64,000 nt of DNA from Bidens hawaiensis (GCA_021521415.1 JAIQDT010003851.1:1-64000); one strand, 5' to 3'. Shown: positions 11,386-22,890, counted from the stretch's first letter. The notes: generated by a model not told the origin, from the sequence alone. Made by a program: numbers and translations.

Positions 11386-13067
11386 TCCAAGATTATTGCG
11401 TTAAAGAACTTAGTGGTGGTGATAATAACAAATTCAAGATTATCTCCCTTTTGGACGGTTTTTGATGATGATTCTCTATGAGGCTTTACACAACGAAGAT
11501 TTTAACTCATGGTTATTTTTTATAACGTAGGATTTATTTCCGATATCATTATAAAGTGTATTGTTAGTTTTTAATAGTCTAAAGTAGTACACCATTTCTA
11601 TACATAAGCATAACATTTATCAAGGGTGACTCAAAGAGAGTGAAATAAAATAAGACTATAGGTCATCACTTTTCTAGAACCCGACAAATTCTAAAAAGTA
11701 ACAAGTTACATGTATTTTAGTTTTGAGATTATTTGACAATAGGGATTGTGATCTATAGTTATACATACACATAGATGACATAGGAATCATAAAATCGAAA
11801 ACAATTTTTCTTATGAAAAGGGCCCTGTTTTCATTACGTGTGTTAGGCCTCCACAACATATTAAGACGGCCCTAGTATTTATTTGTCATTTCATGAAATG
11901 GATGCATGACTTATGAGTGATTGTATCAAAATTGTATCAATTTTGAGTCATAATGCTTTCCCAGTTTTATTTACCAAAACTTTTATCATATATATATATA
12001 TGTGTGTTTTAAAGTTGAGGATTATCCAAATTTAAAGGCCAAAGCTTTTACATGTCATTCCTTTTTGTTTTGGATAAGGTATTTGAAGAGAATACATTAA
12101 AGGTCAACTTATACCTCTTTGTTTTTCTCTTATCTTTTCAACGGCAATTTAATTACAACGCTTTTGTTTGCCCTTAAAGCTCACCCCTACCTTTTGCAGC
12201 TTTAATTTACATATAACAACTCATTTTGTTGACAACAATTTATAGAAATTTTCGTGCCCAAAAAGATGATAATATTATACAAAACATGGTGTTTTTCTAA
12301 CTTCCGTTAACCCATATCATCATTTCATTGTACGTTTAGGCATGGTGGCGTCGACCAATCATCGATTAATGGTTAGTCCGCACCCCACCGACTAGTCATC
12401 GGTTAATTGCTATATGGTCAAAATTTAGCGCGCGCGTGTATATATGTATGTATTCTTTTTTAAATTAAATATAAATTTCAATCTGATTAATCCCGATTAA
12501 TCGCTAGTCTATCCCACACAACCCGACTAGCGCCTAACGAATTCTACAAAACGGCTTTTAGGATATGTTGTCGCGTAAGACCTCAAGATTTTATGTTCTG
12601 CGTATTTTGCTAGAATTTACATTAAGTTCTATTTTTATAATATTTTAAAAATAATGTCTAGTTTAACACATGACTTAATACATTAATGTTGTTCTTATCT
12701 TCTTTAATTGGTCACCTTTCTAATTAGAGCATGGCCTACCCATCCAGCAACCAACATTACAAACATTGTCCTTTTGTGCCTAAAGAAATCCCCTACATTG
12801 AAATCTAGTTGACAGTTGAGCCTTTAGCCTCTTTTTTGCAACTACTACATGACAACCTTCTATAACATTCTCTCGCACCATGGACATTTGAGTTGCATAC
12901 ACTCTAATAAAAAACAAATTATTTAATAGTTCCCCGGAATTGTCTTTCATGTAGTGACAGATCCAGAAACTTTTATGTGAGAAAAAATTAATAGGGTCCA
13001 AATAAGTCCGGTAAAAACCAGTTTATACTTCAACCACAATGTTCAAAACACTGAAGTTGAGGGGATT
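11386..13067. other. Intergenic DNA with a possible small TIR element at about 12340-12540
   Basis: No gene is visible. At 12340 GTTTAGGCATGGTGGCG and at about 12523 GACTAGCGCCTAACG are loosely inverted and bracket an interior with repeated GATTAATCG words, as in a small non-autonomous DNA transposon. No target duplication could be fixed. Confidence 0.35.
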
Positions 13068-14860
13068 GTTTAAAAGTATGAATGATATCAAATAGTAGTC
13101 TAGATTTTATCCTTTATTAATTGTTGTGACAAATAATGTTTACAAATACCTCTATTTATAAACCTACTAAACCTTAATCAATATCAATCCTTATTAGTCT
13201 AAACTAAGAGAAAACTAACTTAAGAACTCCCTAGGTTTTGTAAGTACGATAAATTACCTCGGTATTCACGCAAAATTAGTATAACAATCCCCCCCCCCCT
13301 ACAATCTTGCAATACTGGAAAAAGATCTCATCTAAATAATCTTTAGTTGTGGCATGGATTTTGTGAGGATTTCGCCTCGTTGCAAATCCCCGCTAACGTA
13401 TTCCACTTTAAGTTGCTCTCGCAATAACTTTTCAATATATACAATTGTCACTGCATTTGATAAACCGAGCACCCCTTTAACTACAAAATCAAACCATTTG
13501 ACAAGGAATTATGTTTTGAGCTAAGCTGAACTTGAATTGGACCTGCCAAACCCGTTATAATGCTAAACTGTTGATATGCCACAAACTGGTTGCTAACAGT
13601 CTGATGTATTGCTGATTGCTTAGACTATGTGGCTGATTGATAAGATTGGTCGCTTATTCTTGTTGCTGACTGATTTGTTTGGTCACTACTTTCTGTCATA
13701 ACAGAAATTTTTTGGTCGATATTTTTAGCCCCGTTCTCACAGATCCAGGTATTTTATCATATCAAGTTGGTGGATCAAGTCAATCTTTCTTTATTTATAC
13801 TACATCATCCTTTGTAATCATGTGTAAACCGGTTCGGTTCTTTAGCAAGATTTTTTTATTTCTTTTTAAATCACAAAAGATGAAATAATAAGGATGATCG
13901 TTAGAAAATGCTATGCAAACATCAACAAACCAAAATTACATGAAAAGAAGTGGATTGAAGCCACTTAGTCCAAGAAATGTTAACATTTTTGAATCTAGTA
14001 ACTATCCAAAGAAAGAAAGGATAAAATGTAAAGTGGTATCAAAGATTGTTTCCGTCTTCAAATCATTGGCTTTGAAAATAGCTTTGTTTTTGTGCTTCCA
14101 TGATGGACATGCCGAGGAAAAGTGCCCTGGTCGGTCAACTTGAGCTTTAGATCGATCTTTTTTAGCTCTCAGTTCTTTCTCTTTACCACGCGCTTTGTTT
14201 TATAATTTTCTCGGTCTTTGTCAGCCTTGACTTGACTTGATTACCATTTTACCGTGACTAATTTTTTAGCTTTCCATTCCTCCTAAGTATACAACAATTG
14301 CTATTGTTTACTTATGCCCTCTCCAGTTTTGCTTCTTCCCCAAGTCGTTCCTCGTAGGCTTTCAATCGACTGACCGCCTCTTGAAACGTCATTGTTTTTA
14401 GATCTGCAACTTGCTTGATGGTGGCAACAATTGCTGAGTAACGTCATCTTGGAACGGACATTAAGAGTTTCCTTACCAACACCTTTCTTCCCATGCATTC
14501 TTCTCCAAGATTACTTACTTTAGAAGCTACATGACTAAGCTTCGTTGCAAAATTGTTTATTGAACCCGTCTCTGACATCTTGAGCAATTTGAACTCGTAC
14601 GGGAGGGACTCGATCCTGGGTTCTCGAACCCTTTCAACCCTAACATAACAGGTCTTCAACAAGCCCCATATCTATTTAGCCATGCATCACGAGTTCTTCC
14701 GGAATAGCTTGATAGAGTTCATCCGGCATAGCTTAACTTTTGGTCAACGTGTTTACAGTAATTGGTCCGATAGTCTCTAATAAATCTTGCACTCGGAATA
14801 TGCATGACTTTAATTTTCACGTACTGTCCAAATCGTGTAGTCCGTGGAGGAGCTCTATGA
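13068..14860 (-). mobile_element. Internally deleted Ty1-copia retrotransposon remnant
   Basis: Reading the minus strand: gag (14860 to about 14095), a short degenerate middle, an RNase H tail (about 13450-13320, with VEYVSGDLQRGEILTKSMP), a G-rich polypurine tract (the C run at 13289-13300), then an LTR starting TGTTATAC at 13286 and probably ending TTTTAAACA at 13068. The LTR carries a TATAAATA on the minus strand near 13155-13165. Protease, integrase and most of RT are gone. No matching 5' LTR was found at 14.9-15.2 kb, so the left (5') end is lost or highly diverged. Confidence 0.65.
14095..14860 (-). pseudogene. Ty1-copia gag (UBN2-type) pseudogene
   Basis: Minus-strand translation yields the hallmark copia gag blocks: LLETIGPI near 14770, then LLKTCYVRVERVRE, ESLPYEFKLLKMSE, NNFATKLSHVASK, VLVRKLLMSVP, and in another frame QEAVSRLKAYEERLGEEAK. 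A final GHFSSACPSW at about 14110 looks like the second half of the CCHC zinc knuckle with the first cysteines lost. At least one stop (14445 area) and one frameshift break it. Family knowledge: this protein forms the nucleocapsid of copia particles. Confidence 0.72.
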
Positions 14861-15222
14861 TGATAAGATTAACTAAGAGACGAAGCTTAAATTCTGTAAA
14901 ATTTAGAGATAAAATCAAGTCTGGGAGATCATATAGCTACAATATATTGATGGTAAACCAAAAGTTAAGCACTTGGTTTAATCTTAAACCGGATAATTTT
15001 GGGTGCATGAAGACATGAAAATATAAGTTAAAAATCTGAAAATTTGTTGTGTTTATGTTGCTAAATGGGATAGAGATATCCCACTTAAATACATAATCTA
15101 GTTGGAAGTTATAGAAATTCAATTCTATGGTGAATGAAAGTTTGAACAACTAGGGTTTTTTTGGTAGACATGAAAATATATAAAAAATATACAAAATTAA
15201 TAAAATTTGAGAGTTGATAATG

Positions 15223-15282
15223 GATGTATAACTGTATATATAGATAAACCAACTGGATCCGCAGGACCCACGGATGGCGCCA
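15223..15282. repeat. 26-bp target duplication (left copy) plus 34-bp filler DNA
   Basis: 15223-15248 is an exact 26-bp match to 23926-23951 on the far side of the Tat element. Between it and the LTR start (15283) lie 34 bp that are not host sequence. 15249-15270 duplicates 22 bp found inside the LTR at 15356-15377, and 15267-15282 is the exact reverse complement of the 16-bp primer-binding site at 16260-16275. An ordinary Ty3 insertion would show a 5-bp duplication directly abutting the LTR. Confidence 0.85.
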
Positions 15283-16258
15283 TGAAGAGGTAGGTCCCAG
15301 CAGAGCCCAGTTGGACCCGCAGGACTCACCTTGAAGAGAGACGTCTGCGCAGAAACCAACTGGATCCGCAGGACCCACCATGCTCAGAGACGTGATGTCC
15401 TTACGCGCAGTACGCAAGTTGTTCCCGCAGGAAATGCCTCCCAATGGTGAAGTACTCCGCCTGTTCCCGCAGCTGCGGATACAAGCCATCAGGGAAGGCC
15501 ACCCGCGCAGCAAGGCTACACGCACAAGGCACTTAGCTCTCAATAATTCAGTAGTCACCTGAAGGAATGAGCAAAGCCGGGAACAATCCCGCACAAAGGC
15601 GGGAGGGGGAATACTCCCGCCCAAATGAGCCAGTCCGTACGATACTGGAGGATCTTTTGTACTGTACCTGAAGAGGTATGGGCAAAAGATCTGACCAGAG
15701 ATACGACAGCTCATTGACAACAGTATGGCGAGCAGCGTGCTCTTGTACTGTAGGTCACTATTAGCCGCTGCCTACTCACCAACTCCTGTCATACCACGTG
15801 CATAGCCTGCAGTTGGTGGAAAAGGAATAGTACACAGCAGGCCTGGTCACTGTCGGCCGCTGCTTACCCACCAACTACCAGCATGGCACGTGCGTAGGCC
15901 ACAGTTGGTAGAACAGGAATACTATTCAGCCGGCTACACCTTCTTGGAAACCTACCTTCGGCTATAAATACCCCAAATGGTATGATCATCTCATCTTATC
16001 TGGTATCTTATATCTTATACCTGATATCTGCTCTAGCAATCTCTTAATATACACTTATATTCAAGAGCAATCTAGTCTGATTCTCACGCCGGAGGGTGGT
16101 CACAAGGAGGTACCCCCCCTTCTCAGTGACGAGCTCACGGTGTCTGTTTTGCAGGTTATCAGAAGAACCATCTTTGCCGGGTCTAACCCCTCGTGGGAAA
16201 CATCTATTTAACCCCCAGATTATCCGTAATCTGCCCGGGGTCATTTAGTGTTTCTTCA
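15283..16258 (+). repeat. 5' LTR of the Tat-type element
   Basis: 976 bp, TGAAGA...TCTTCA ends. TATAAATA at 15963-15970 marks the likely core promoter, so transcription should start near 15995. It contains 332 bp (15356-15687) absent from the 3' LTR; over the shared 644 bp I count eight substitutions plus a C-run length change (7 versus 13). Confidence 0.9.
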
Positions 16259-16259
16259 T

Positions 16260-16275
16260 TGGCGCCATCCGTGGG
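16260..16275 (+). other. Primer-binding site
   Basis: TGGCGCCATCCGTGGG starts one base after the 5' LTR. By memory of plant tRNA 3' ends it fits tRNA-Lys(CTT) at 14 of 16 positions; the tRNA identity is an inference, while the position and leading TGG are as expected for a PBS. Confidence 0.75.
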
Positions 16276-16320
16276 TAAAAGCTAGAACTTCATTTTCAGT
16301 TTTTTCAAACTTCTGGAAAG

Positions 16321-17736
16321 ATGGTTAAAGAAACTCCGGTAACCACAACCCCAACTACTGGGGGGAATACCGGCGACTACACAGTTTTTACGAACACTAC
16401 CCCAGTTACCCAAGCTGGGGCAAGTGCAGTAAATAATCTCTCACTAGGATTCACCGATACCCGGTTAGAGAGACAAAAAACGAGGCTCCCCCGCCAAACA
16501 CTCGATGAAGTTAAAGCGTGGGCGGAAGCACGTCAAAAAGAATTCCAAGCTGAGTTGGATGAACGCTTACGTTCACTCCAACAGCCTGAGGAATTCGGAG
16601 AGTACTTGGACGATGATTCGGAGGAATCCGATAGTGACGCAAACCCTCGTCATAGGGCGAAAGGGAAGCGTAAGGAAACGGACTCCCAACCGAGAAGCCG
16701 TTTTGGAGAAACCTTCAAACCAAAAAACGCGGGTGGAAACCCACGTGACTTCTCCAAAACATTTACACCAACTGCTGCAAAGGCGGGAACGTCCAAATTT
16801 GCAAGGGACATTGCGGAAGCAATCGTCCCGAAAAGTGCCAAACAGATGTCCAACATCGGCACTTACGATGGTATATCTGATCCAGACGATCATTTGAACA
16901 GGTTCATAGCGGGGGCAACCGTCAGTAGTTGGACGGAACCTACGTGGTGTTACATGTTCCAAATGACGCTTGTTGGGGCAGCTAGAGCGTGGTTCGATCG
17001 TCTACCGGTCCACCACATCTACGATTGGGAAGACTTCCAGCAGAAGTTTAGCCAACACTTCAGCCAACAAAGAAAGTATACCGAGGAGCAATGGACAATC
17101 CTCAATTGCATTCGAGAAAAAGATGAATCTTTGCCAGACTTCATCACTCGCTTCAACTCAAAGAAGCTAAGTCTGGGTAATATCAGCGAAGATCTTGTTC
17201 GCGCTGCTTTCATCCAGGGCGCGAACGACCCAGAGCTCATCCGCACCTTAACGGGTAGAGATGGCATGCCATCCACATGGGATGCCATCATGACAGCAGC
17301 CAAACGCTTTGCGGAAACGGAAAAGCAACTGGGTAGAGATCTCCCACAGAGCACAAAACTCTACACCCAGAAAACAAGAGAAGACAACATCCTTACCGCC
17401 CGACTAAACAAAAAGCGGAAGCTAGGCATTTGGCAGTCAAGGGTAAACTTTGACACCTCATCCGGCTTGCAACATCGGTTAGGTGGAAGGGATAACGTAC
17501 AGTCGAACCAGAACTCCAGATGGACGCCACTTACCAAAAGCGTCACCGAGATATTCGCCACTGAGGAGCTCCCATGGCCAAAGGCTCCAATAATCCGACA
17601 TCGTCACAATGCTAATCGGAGCAAATACTGTGACTTTCACAGGACAAAAGACCACAACACTGAAGAATGCACAGACATGAAGGACATCGTCGAGGCATTT
17701 GTCAGAGATGGGACGCTCGCGCACCTCGTGGCGTAA
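16321..17736 (+). CDS. gag: Tat-type gag polyprotein, intact
   Basis: 471 residues, uninterrupted, first ATG 62 bp after the LTR. The N-terminal 150 residues are Ser/Thr- and charge-rich. A retrotransposon gag domain follows at roughly residues 180-330, with YDGISDPDDHLNRFIAG, a DWEDFQQKFSQHF block and CIREKDESLPDFITRFN, the standard order in Ty3 gag. Near residues 436-450 YCDFHRTKDHNTEEC gives the CxxH...H....C pattern used as a nucleocapsid zinc site in Tat elements. The frame closes at TAA 17734 and nothing protease-like follows. The role is particle assembly and RNA packaging in the cytoplasm. Expressed from the LTR promoter. An intact gag without pol suggests that the family mobilises using another element's enzymes. 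Confidence 0.9.
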   Translation: MVKETPVTTTPTTGGNTGDYTVFTNTTPVTQAGASAVNNLSLGFTDTRLERQKTRLPRQTLDEVKAWAEARQKEFQAELDERLRSLQQPEEFGEYLDDDSEESDSDANPRHRAKGKRKETDSQPRSRFGETFKPKNAGGNPRDFSKTFTPTAAKAGTSKFARDIAEAIVPKSAKQMSNIGTYDGISDPDDHLNRFIAGATVSSWTEPTWCYMFQMTLVGAARAWFDRLPVHHIYDWEDFQQKFSQHFSQQRKYTEEQWTILNCIREKDESLPDFITRFNSKKLSLGNISEDLVRAAFIQGANDPELIRTLTGRDGMPSTWDAIMTAAKRFAETEKQLGRDLPQSTKLYTQKTREDNILTARLNKKRKLGIWQSRVNFDTSSGLQHRLGGRDNVQSNQNSRWTPLTKSVTEIFATEELPWPKAPIIRHRHNANRSKYCDFHRTKDHNTEECTDMKDIVEAFVRDGTLAHLVA

Positions 17737-17989
17737 CGAACGCTGAGCAGGCCGATGCGTGTAGAACCCCAGCTGGGGAAAACACGAATGAAATTGCAGC
17801 TTCAATGTTGGAGACTACATACTGAGTAAACAAAGAGATCCCGAACCAGGTGCATATTGGCTCGATGGCACTCCCATCCCAACAACATTGAAGGGAGCTC
17901 AATTACACAGTTTGCATGTAGATCAATTCCAAACTTGTAAAGAAAAGGCCCACAGCCACTCTAATGGAAATGATTCTCCTTAGAACATT

Positions 17990-18830
17990 GATGCTGATAA
18001 TCTTACATTTATACTTATGAACTTTCCACACTGATATGCCAGTTTTAACCGCATACATAAGTGGGAAAGAAGTCGTTACTTGTGGAAGGCGGCAAAACCC
18101 GCATAAACACAAAAAACGACAAACCTTCACGCAGGTCAGTCATAGGTAAAGTTTGGTGATCCCACTAAGTGAAAGTGCCGGTCCTAACCGCACAAATCAT
18201 GATAAACTGAACCCATTGATAACCGCGCGTCGAACGGTTAATTTATTCAACACTGATGCCGGCTTTCACCGCATAAATAAGTATAAAGAAATTGTTGCTT
18301 GTGGAAGGCGGCAAAACCCGCATAAACACAAAAAACGACAAACCTTCACGCAGGTCAGTCATAGGTAAAGTTTGGTGATCCTACTAAATGAAAGTGCCGG
18401 TCCTAACCGCACAAATCATGATAGAAGAAACCGAACTAACCTATTGACAACCACGCGTCGAACGGTTAACTTATTCAAAATACTTAGAAAAATTCTAACA
18501 GAACGATGAGGAAAACCTACACGCAGGTCAGATGTAGGTAAAGGTTAGCCATCCTACTAAGTGCAAGTGACGGTCTTACCCGCACAATCACGAACGAGGA
18601 AGCAAAACTTCAGCCTATTATCTACCACGTTCAAAGGTTAACTTATTCTAAACACTTAGAAAATTTCAAAGGAAAAGATGAGGAAAACTTCCACGCAGGT
18701 CAGATGTAGGTAAAGCTTAGCCATCCTACTAAGTGCAAGTGACGGTCTTATCCGCACAATCACGAAAGAGGACGCAAAACTTTAACTTATTATCTGCCAC
18801 GTTGAAAAGTTAACTTATCTAAGTACTAAA
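17990..18830 (+). repeat. Internal tandem repeats, four units
   Basis: The marker CACGCAGGTCAG recurs at 18128, 18347, 18520 and 18692, so the array has two longer units (period about 219 bp) then two shorter ones (about 172 bp). Each unit also has a GTAAAG...CATCCTACTAAGTG block, an AACGGTTAA-like block and a CCGCAC block. The position between gag and the antisense gene is where pol would be expected to begin in a full element. No coding capacity is evident. Confidence 0.88.
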
Positions 18831-19000
18831 GAAATTGCTAAGTTAAAACAAAATATGCGTGAAATAAACAAGGCAAGGAATTGGCAAATAATCTTTATTC
18901 CATCGAAATTCAAATATTACAGATTGCTGGGTACATACCCGCAAACAAAAGAAGCTATACAAAAATAAAAATCTATAATGGTGGAAAGGGATCTTCAGGA

Positions 19001-22000
19001 TCAAGCTTCAGGACCACTTCCACTTGGACCCGCACCATCAGTAGAACATGGCGGTTCAAGGAAAGCTTTAAGGATAACTAGCCCATCATCAGCAACAGCA
19101 ACTTCGTTCACCTTCTCTACCACCGGATGCGGGAAGGCGGCATACTCATTCACTGCTTGGTCATATACAGCTTCAGTATCAACGTCATATAAAGGGAAGT
19201 TGGAAGGCGGGATGCCTTTCTCAACAAACCCTAGACCAAGCAGGAAGCCGGCCTTTTCCCCATCCTCATGAGAAGCGTTGAGGGCTGCGCTCATAGCATC
19301 GTCATAAGACGTATCCGTGAAGACCCGATGCACAACCTACAAAAGGAAAAAATACAAGTATCAAAACCTTTTCTATTTACAAAGAAAAGCGTAAAGATAT
19401 AATGAAATTAAACATACCTGAGACAACGCTTCTTGAAGAAGCCATTCCTTGGCAACCAGAGCCTCCTGGAGGGCGGCTTGAGCTTGGTTACGGGCGCGTT
19501 CGGCTTCACTTTTGTTGAGGTTGGCAAGCAACACTTCTTTAGCCGCAGCCTCTTCAACGCCCTTTAGCTTCCGCTCAGTATGGTCAAGCACCCCCCTCTG
19601 GTCCAAGATCTCTTGGAGCTTCTTGGCGTCTTCCATCGCCAAGGCATCATGAGCCTGTTGGAGCGCCTCTAGTCTGGCTTTAAGTTCCACATTCTCGAGG
19701 CGTAGAGGCTCAGCAACAGCTTCAGCCTTGGTGGCCCTCTCAGTTGCGTTCCGTGCAGTTTCCTTAGCCAGCCGAAGCTGTTCGTTAACAGCTTGGGTAG
19801 CCTTGGAACGGGCCTCGAGCCGGGCCTGAACTTCAACCTCGAGGGCCTTGAAGGCCTTCTCCTTTTCCGCAGCCACTGCGGTAAGCCTCTTGTTCTCCTC
19901 CCGAACAGCCCGCGCCTGAGCTACTTCTTGAATACGAGCTGCTTTTAACTTGTCGTTTTCACGACAGAGCAGCTCGACGCGCGGCTGCATCCGGGCCAGG
20001 AGAATCCGAAGCTCGTTGGTTAGCCTACCCTCCTGGTAGCTAGCCATTGCTTCCCCCAACGCACCACTGGGAGCTGCGTGACGAGCCCACTCCACGCACT
20101 CCACAGGCGTGCGAAGGGTTGTTCCTCGGCGGATGTTCCATCGTGGAACATACACTTCATTGGAATCCGACACTGCAAAAAACAAAAAGCAGTTAGGAAA
20201 AGATGATATATATAAAAAAAAAGGCCAAAAGAACCCTACGCACCTGTAGGGTCGACAACAGGCCGATAGCCGCCAAACCCATCATCTGAACCCAAGGGAA
20301 ATCCATCCAAGAGGTCAGGCAGATGGGAAGGAGGCAGAGGTTGGCGAGAAGCCCCAAGCATACCTGAAGGATCGGCCGTAGCTGCCGACGTCGGAGGAGG
20401 CATAGAGGCAGCCGCGGTAGAAACCAACGGAAGTGAACTCACCGGAGGTGAACTCACAACCGTGGTCGCCGCTGCGGAAGTACCCGCAGAAATAGTCACC
20501 GCCGGCTCAGTGAAAGATTCAGTAAATATGGCACTGACAGCCGGCGGAGATGTCATCACAGTTGGAACAGTTGGCTCAACTGGGTGAGCAACTGAACCAA
20601 CTGAAGCAGGCGCAGCCGCCTGGGTCATCGCCTCAGGTAGGTTGACCAAGCCTACCGTCATGGGTCCGGAGGTGCTCCTCCCCGCTCCACCCTGGAATGC
20701 TGTAGCATCCACGCCTGCACAAAGAAGATATAAGTATAATGGCGGAAAGATATGAAGTTAAAAAGTAAAGGAAGTTTGTACTTACGGGTTTTCTTGAGCC
20801 TAAAAGTACGAACAGGCGGGGACGAACCCGATGGAGCCGGCCTCTTCACGCCGCTCACCGTCGTTGTCTTGGGCTGCTCGGAGGTGACGGTTGTCTCAGC
20901 CTCCGGAGCAGTGGTCTTAGCACCACCAGGGTTCCCCGCCACCTCCTCGCTTTCGGTCTCTGAATCAGACCGATGCACCGGATCGGCAGTGGAGGCAACC
21001 TTCGCCTTCCCCTTCCCGCCGGCAGCCTTCTTCTTCCGCACCAACGGAGGACCATCTGCGGATTCCTCATCAGAAGATGACAAGATTAGAGGAATTCCAG
21101 CAGAGGTTTCAGCATTGAGAGGTCGAGGGTTGAATAACGCCTTACCTGGCCGCGTGGCGCTCAGAATAGGGTGGCCTGGCGGTTAGACCTCCACAAACCG
21201 ATCCCTCGTTTGCTCCAAGATGGGCAACTCGTTCTCATCGAGAGCACGAGTACCCATCCGAGCGGGACCATCACTCTCCCGCGGCTGCAGGAGAGACTGC
21301 AAGTCGTTCCCCTCTGAAATAAAAGAAATAGTTAGAAGACAAACCTATATAAACAAAGAAGACAGAGCATACCGTAAGGGACAGAGTTCAAACCGTATTC
21401 GAGGACGATGGGAACCTGTGACGCCTCCTTCCACACCCGGCTCATCCCAAGCATCACCATCCCAGACTCCGCAAAGCGGTACACCGGAGTCTGGATCCGA
21501 GAGATCTTGGCGAACCATTCCGCCTCCTGGTAGTTTGGGGGGTGAAGGGCGGGGAGTGCTATCCCATTCTTAAACGTCATCGCTATCGGGACGACGCGAG
21601 CGGAGATATAAAAAAACTCCCTCTTCCACGACCGAAGACTGCGCTCGGTTGCGCAGATCTTCAGCCCCTTGATCCGGTTGACCAAGGTGTACCACCCCTG
21701 GATGCACCTCCAAGAATAGAAGGTCATCAACCGGTCAACATGGGGCTCCACGCCCAGCATGAGGCACACCCAGTCAAAGTGGCGGATCTTGGCGATCGCC
21801 ATCGGGTGTACCTCCGTCAAATGCACCCCGTGCCTCTCCAAGACACGGTATACAAACTTCGTTAATGGGAACCTGAGATTCCCATAAACGAAGAATGCAG
21901 CGTACACCCCCCTCTTGCCATTGGGGGCATCGTACACCGTCTGGTGTGGCTCCGGAAACTCAGGCTCGAACGGCTCGAGCATGAACTTCCGGACGATGTA

Positions 22001-22138
22001 CTGAAAAAGCTCAGTGGGAAGAGCACACTGGCATTCGCCAGCAGTGCTCTTATCGTCTTTATCAGACGTAGACGTCGGGATCTCGACGTGCACGTCAGAT
22101 TCCTCGGCAGCAGCTTCGAAATCGTGAGTAGAAGACAT
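19001..22138 (-). pseudogene. Antisense spliced gene of the Tat element (gypsy-type 'transposase' domain plus coiled coil), one nonsense codon
   Basis: Five minus-strand exons fit with GT-AG borders and continuous phase: 22138-21373, 21313-20786, 20714-20244, 20172-19418 and 19336-19001 (TGA). Together they are 952 codons including the stop. Exon 1 (about 255 residues) has KFMLEPFEPEFPEPHQ, FFVYGNLRFPLTKFVYRVLE and FDWVCLMLGVEPHVDRLMTF, the signature of the plant 'putative gypsy type transposon' domain (PF04195). Exons 2-3 are Ser/Pro/Thr-rich and acidic, exon 4 is a long alanine-rich coiled coil after VYVPRWNIRRG, and exon 5 ends in a short acidic tail. A TAA at 21185-21183 interrupts exon 2 after 298 codons; all else is open, so the break looks recent. 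The biochemical function of this antisense protein in Tat elements is unknown. It faces the LTR promoter head-on. Confidence 0.82.
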
Positions 22139-22246
22139 GGTTTGGAGGTAAAGGAATGATTTCAGGAGAATGCTTGGCAGAAAGTATTCGCCGGAAATCG
22201 TTTACAAGAAGAGTGAAAGTGTGAATTACAAAGGACCCTCTCCCCC

Positions 22247-22254
22247 TTTATATA
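22247..22254 (-). promoter_or_regulatory. TATA box for the antisense gene
   Basis: Minus-strand TATATAAA preceded by GAG and followed by a G-rich stretch lies 109 bp upstream of the antisense ATG (22138), placing initiation near 22215 with an 80-nt leader. It is the only strong TATA-like word in the upstream 300 bp. Confidence 0.65.
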
Positions 22255-22599
22255 CTCATCGCAATTAATGCGATGAATTTAATGCGAAAGAGAGAGAAAT
22301 CACAGGTGCAATGAAACTATGACACGTGGCAAAGTGCAAGCTGGCAACAGCTGTTGAAAGGACGCGTGCCATTAATTTCGCGGCCACGCGCCCGAAAAAT
22401 GGCGCCCACGCGCCTGAAAAAGCGTCTGGAATGACCATGTACTGTCACGTCGCCATAACTTCCTGCACGTCCTGACACAGTCAGAAGAAACCGTCGGACG
22501 ACGTTTCAACAGTTTGGACTGTTCTTATCCTTTCACCAACTCTTCGAATTTCAAAATTTCAAAAAGATTCAAAAGTAAGCGAGAAAATACCCCTTACCT

Positions 22600-22890
22600 T
22601 GGCAACCAAGAAATTATAAGACAGGTGCGAGTACAGTGTTAAGGCAAAACCCTTCACATACTTAGCAACCGGCAGGAAGTTGAAGCCAAGAATACCTCGG
22701 CGACCAAGTAACTATAAGACGGGTGCGGGTACAGTGTTAAGGCAAAACCCTTCACATAGTTAGCACCCGCAGGGAATTGACGCCAGGAATACCTTGGAAG
22801 TAAAGTAACCGTAAGACGAGTGCGGGTACAGTGTCAAGGCAAAACCCTTCACATACCTAGCGCTCCGCAGGGAATTGAAACCAAGAAGGA
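22600..22890 (+). repeat. Tandem array of about 97-bp units, three copies
   Basis: The word AAGGCAAAACCCTTCACATA (last bases vary) starts at 22641, 22739 and 22836. Each unit also includes CAAG-AACTATAAGACGGGTGC and a GCAGGGAATTGA-like block. The array lies between the antisense gene's promoter and the 3' LTR. Confidence 0.88.

Noticed and set aside
13913..14143. Plus-strand frame with a CFHDGHAEEKC zinc-knuckle-like end
   Set aside because: The gag domain beside it is on the minus strand, where the same DNA reads GHFSSACPSW; the plus-strand match is probably chance.
16044..16244. Minus-strand frame duplicated at 23705-23911
   Set aside because: Both copies are in the LTRs, so duplication is explained by the LTR pair; no coding evidence.
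20752..21186. Plus-strand 144-codon frame inside the Tat element
   Set aside because: It lies opposite exon 2 of the antisense gene and has no domain or splice context.
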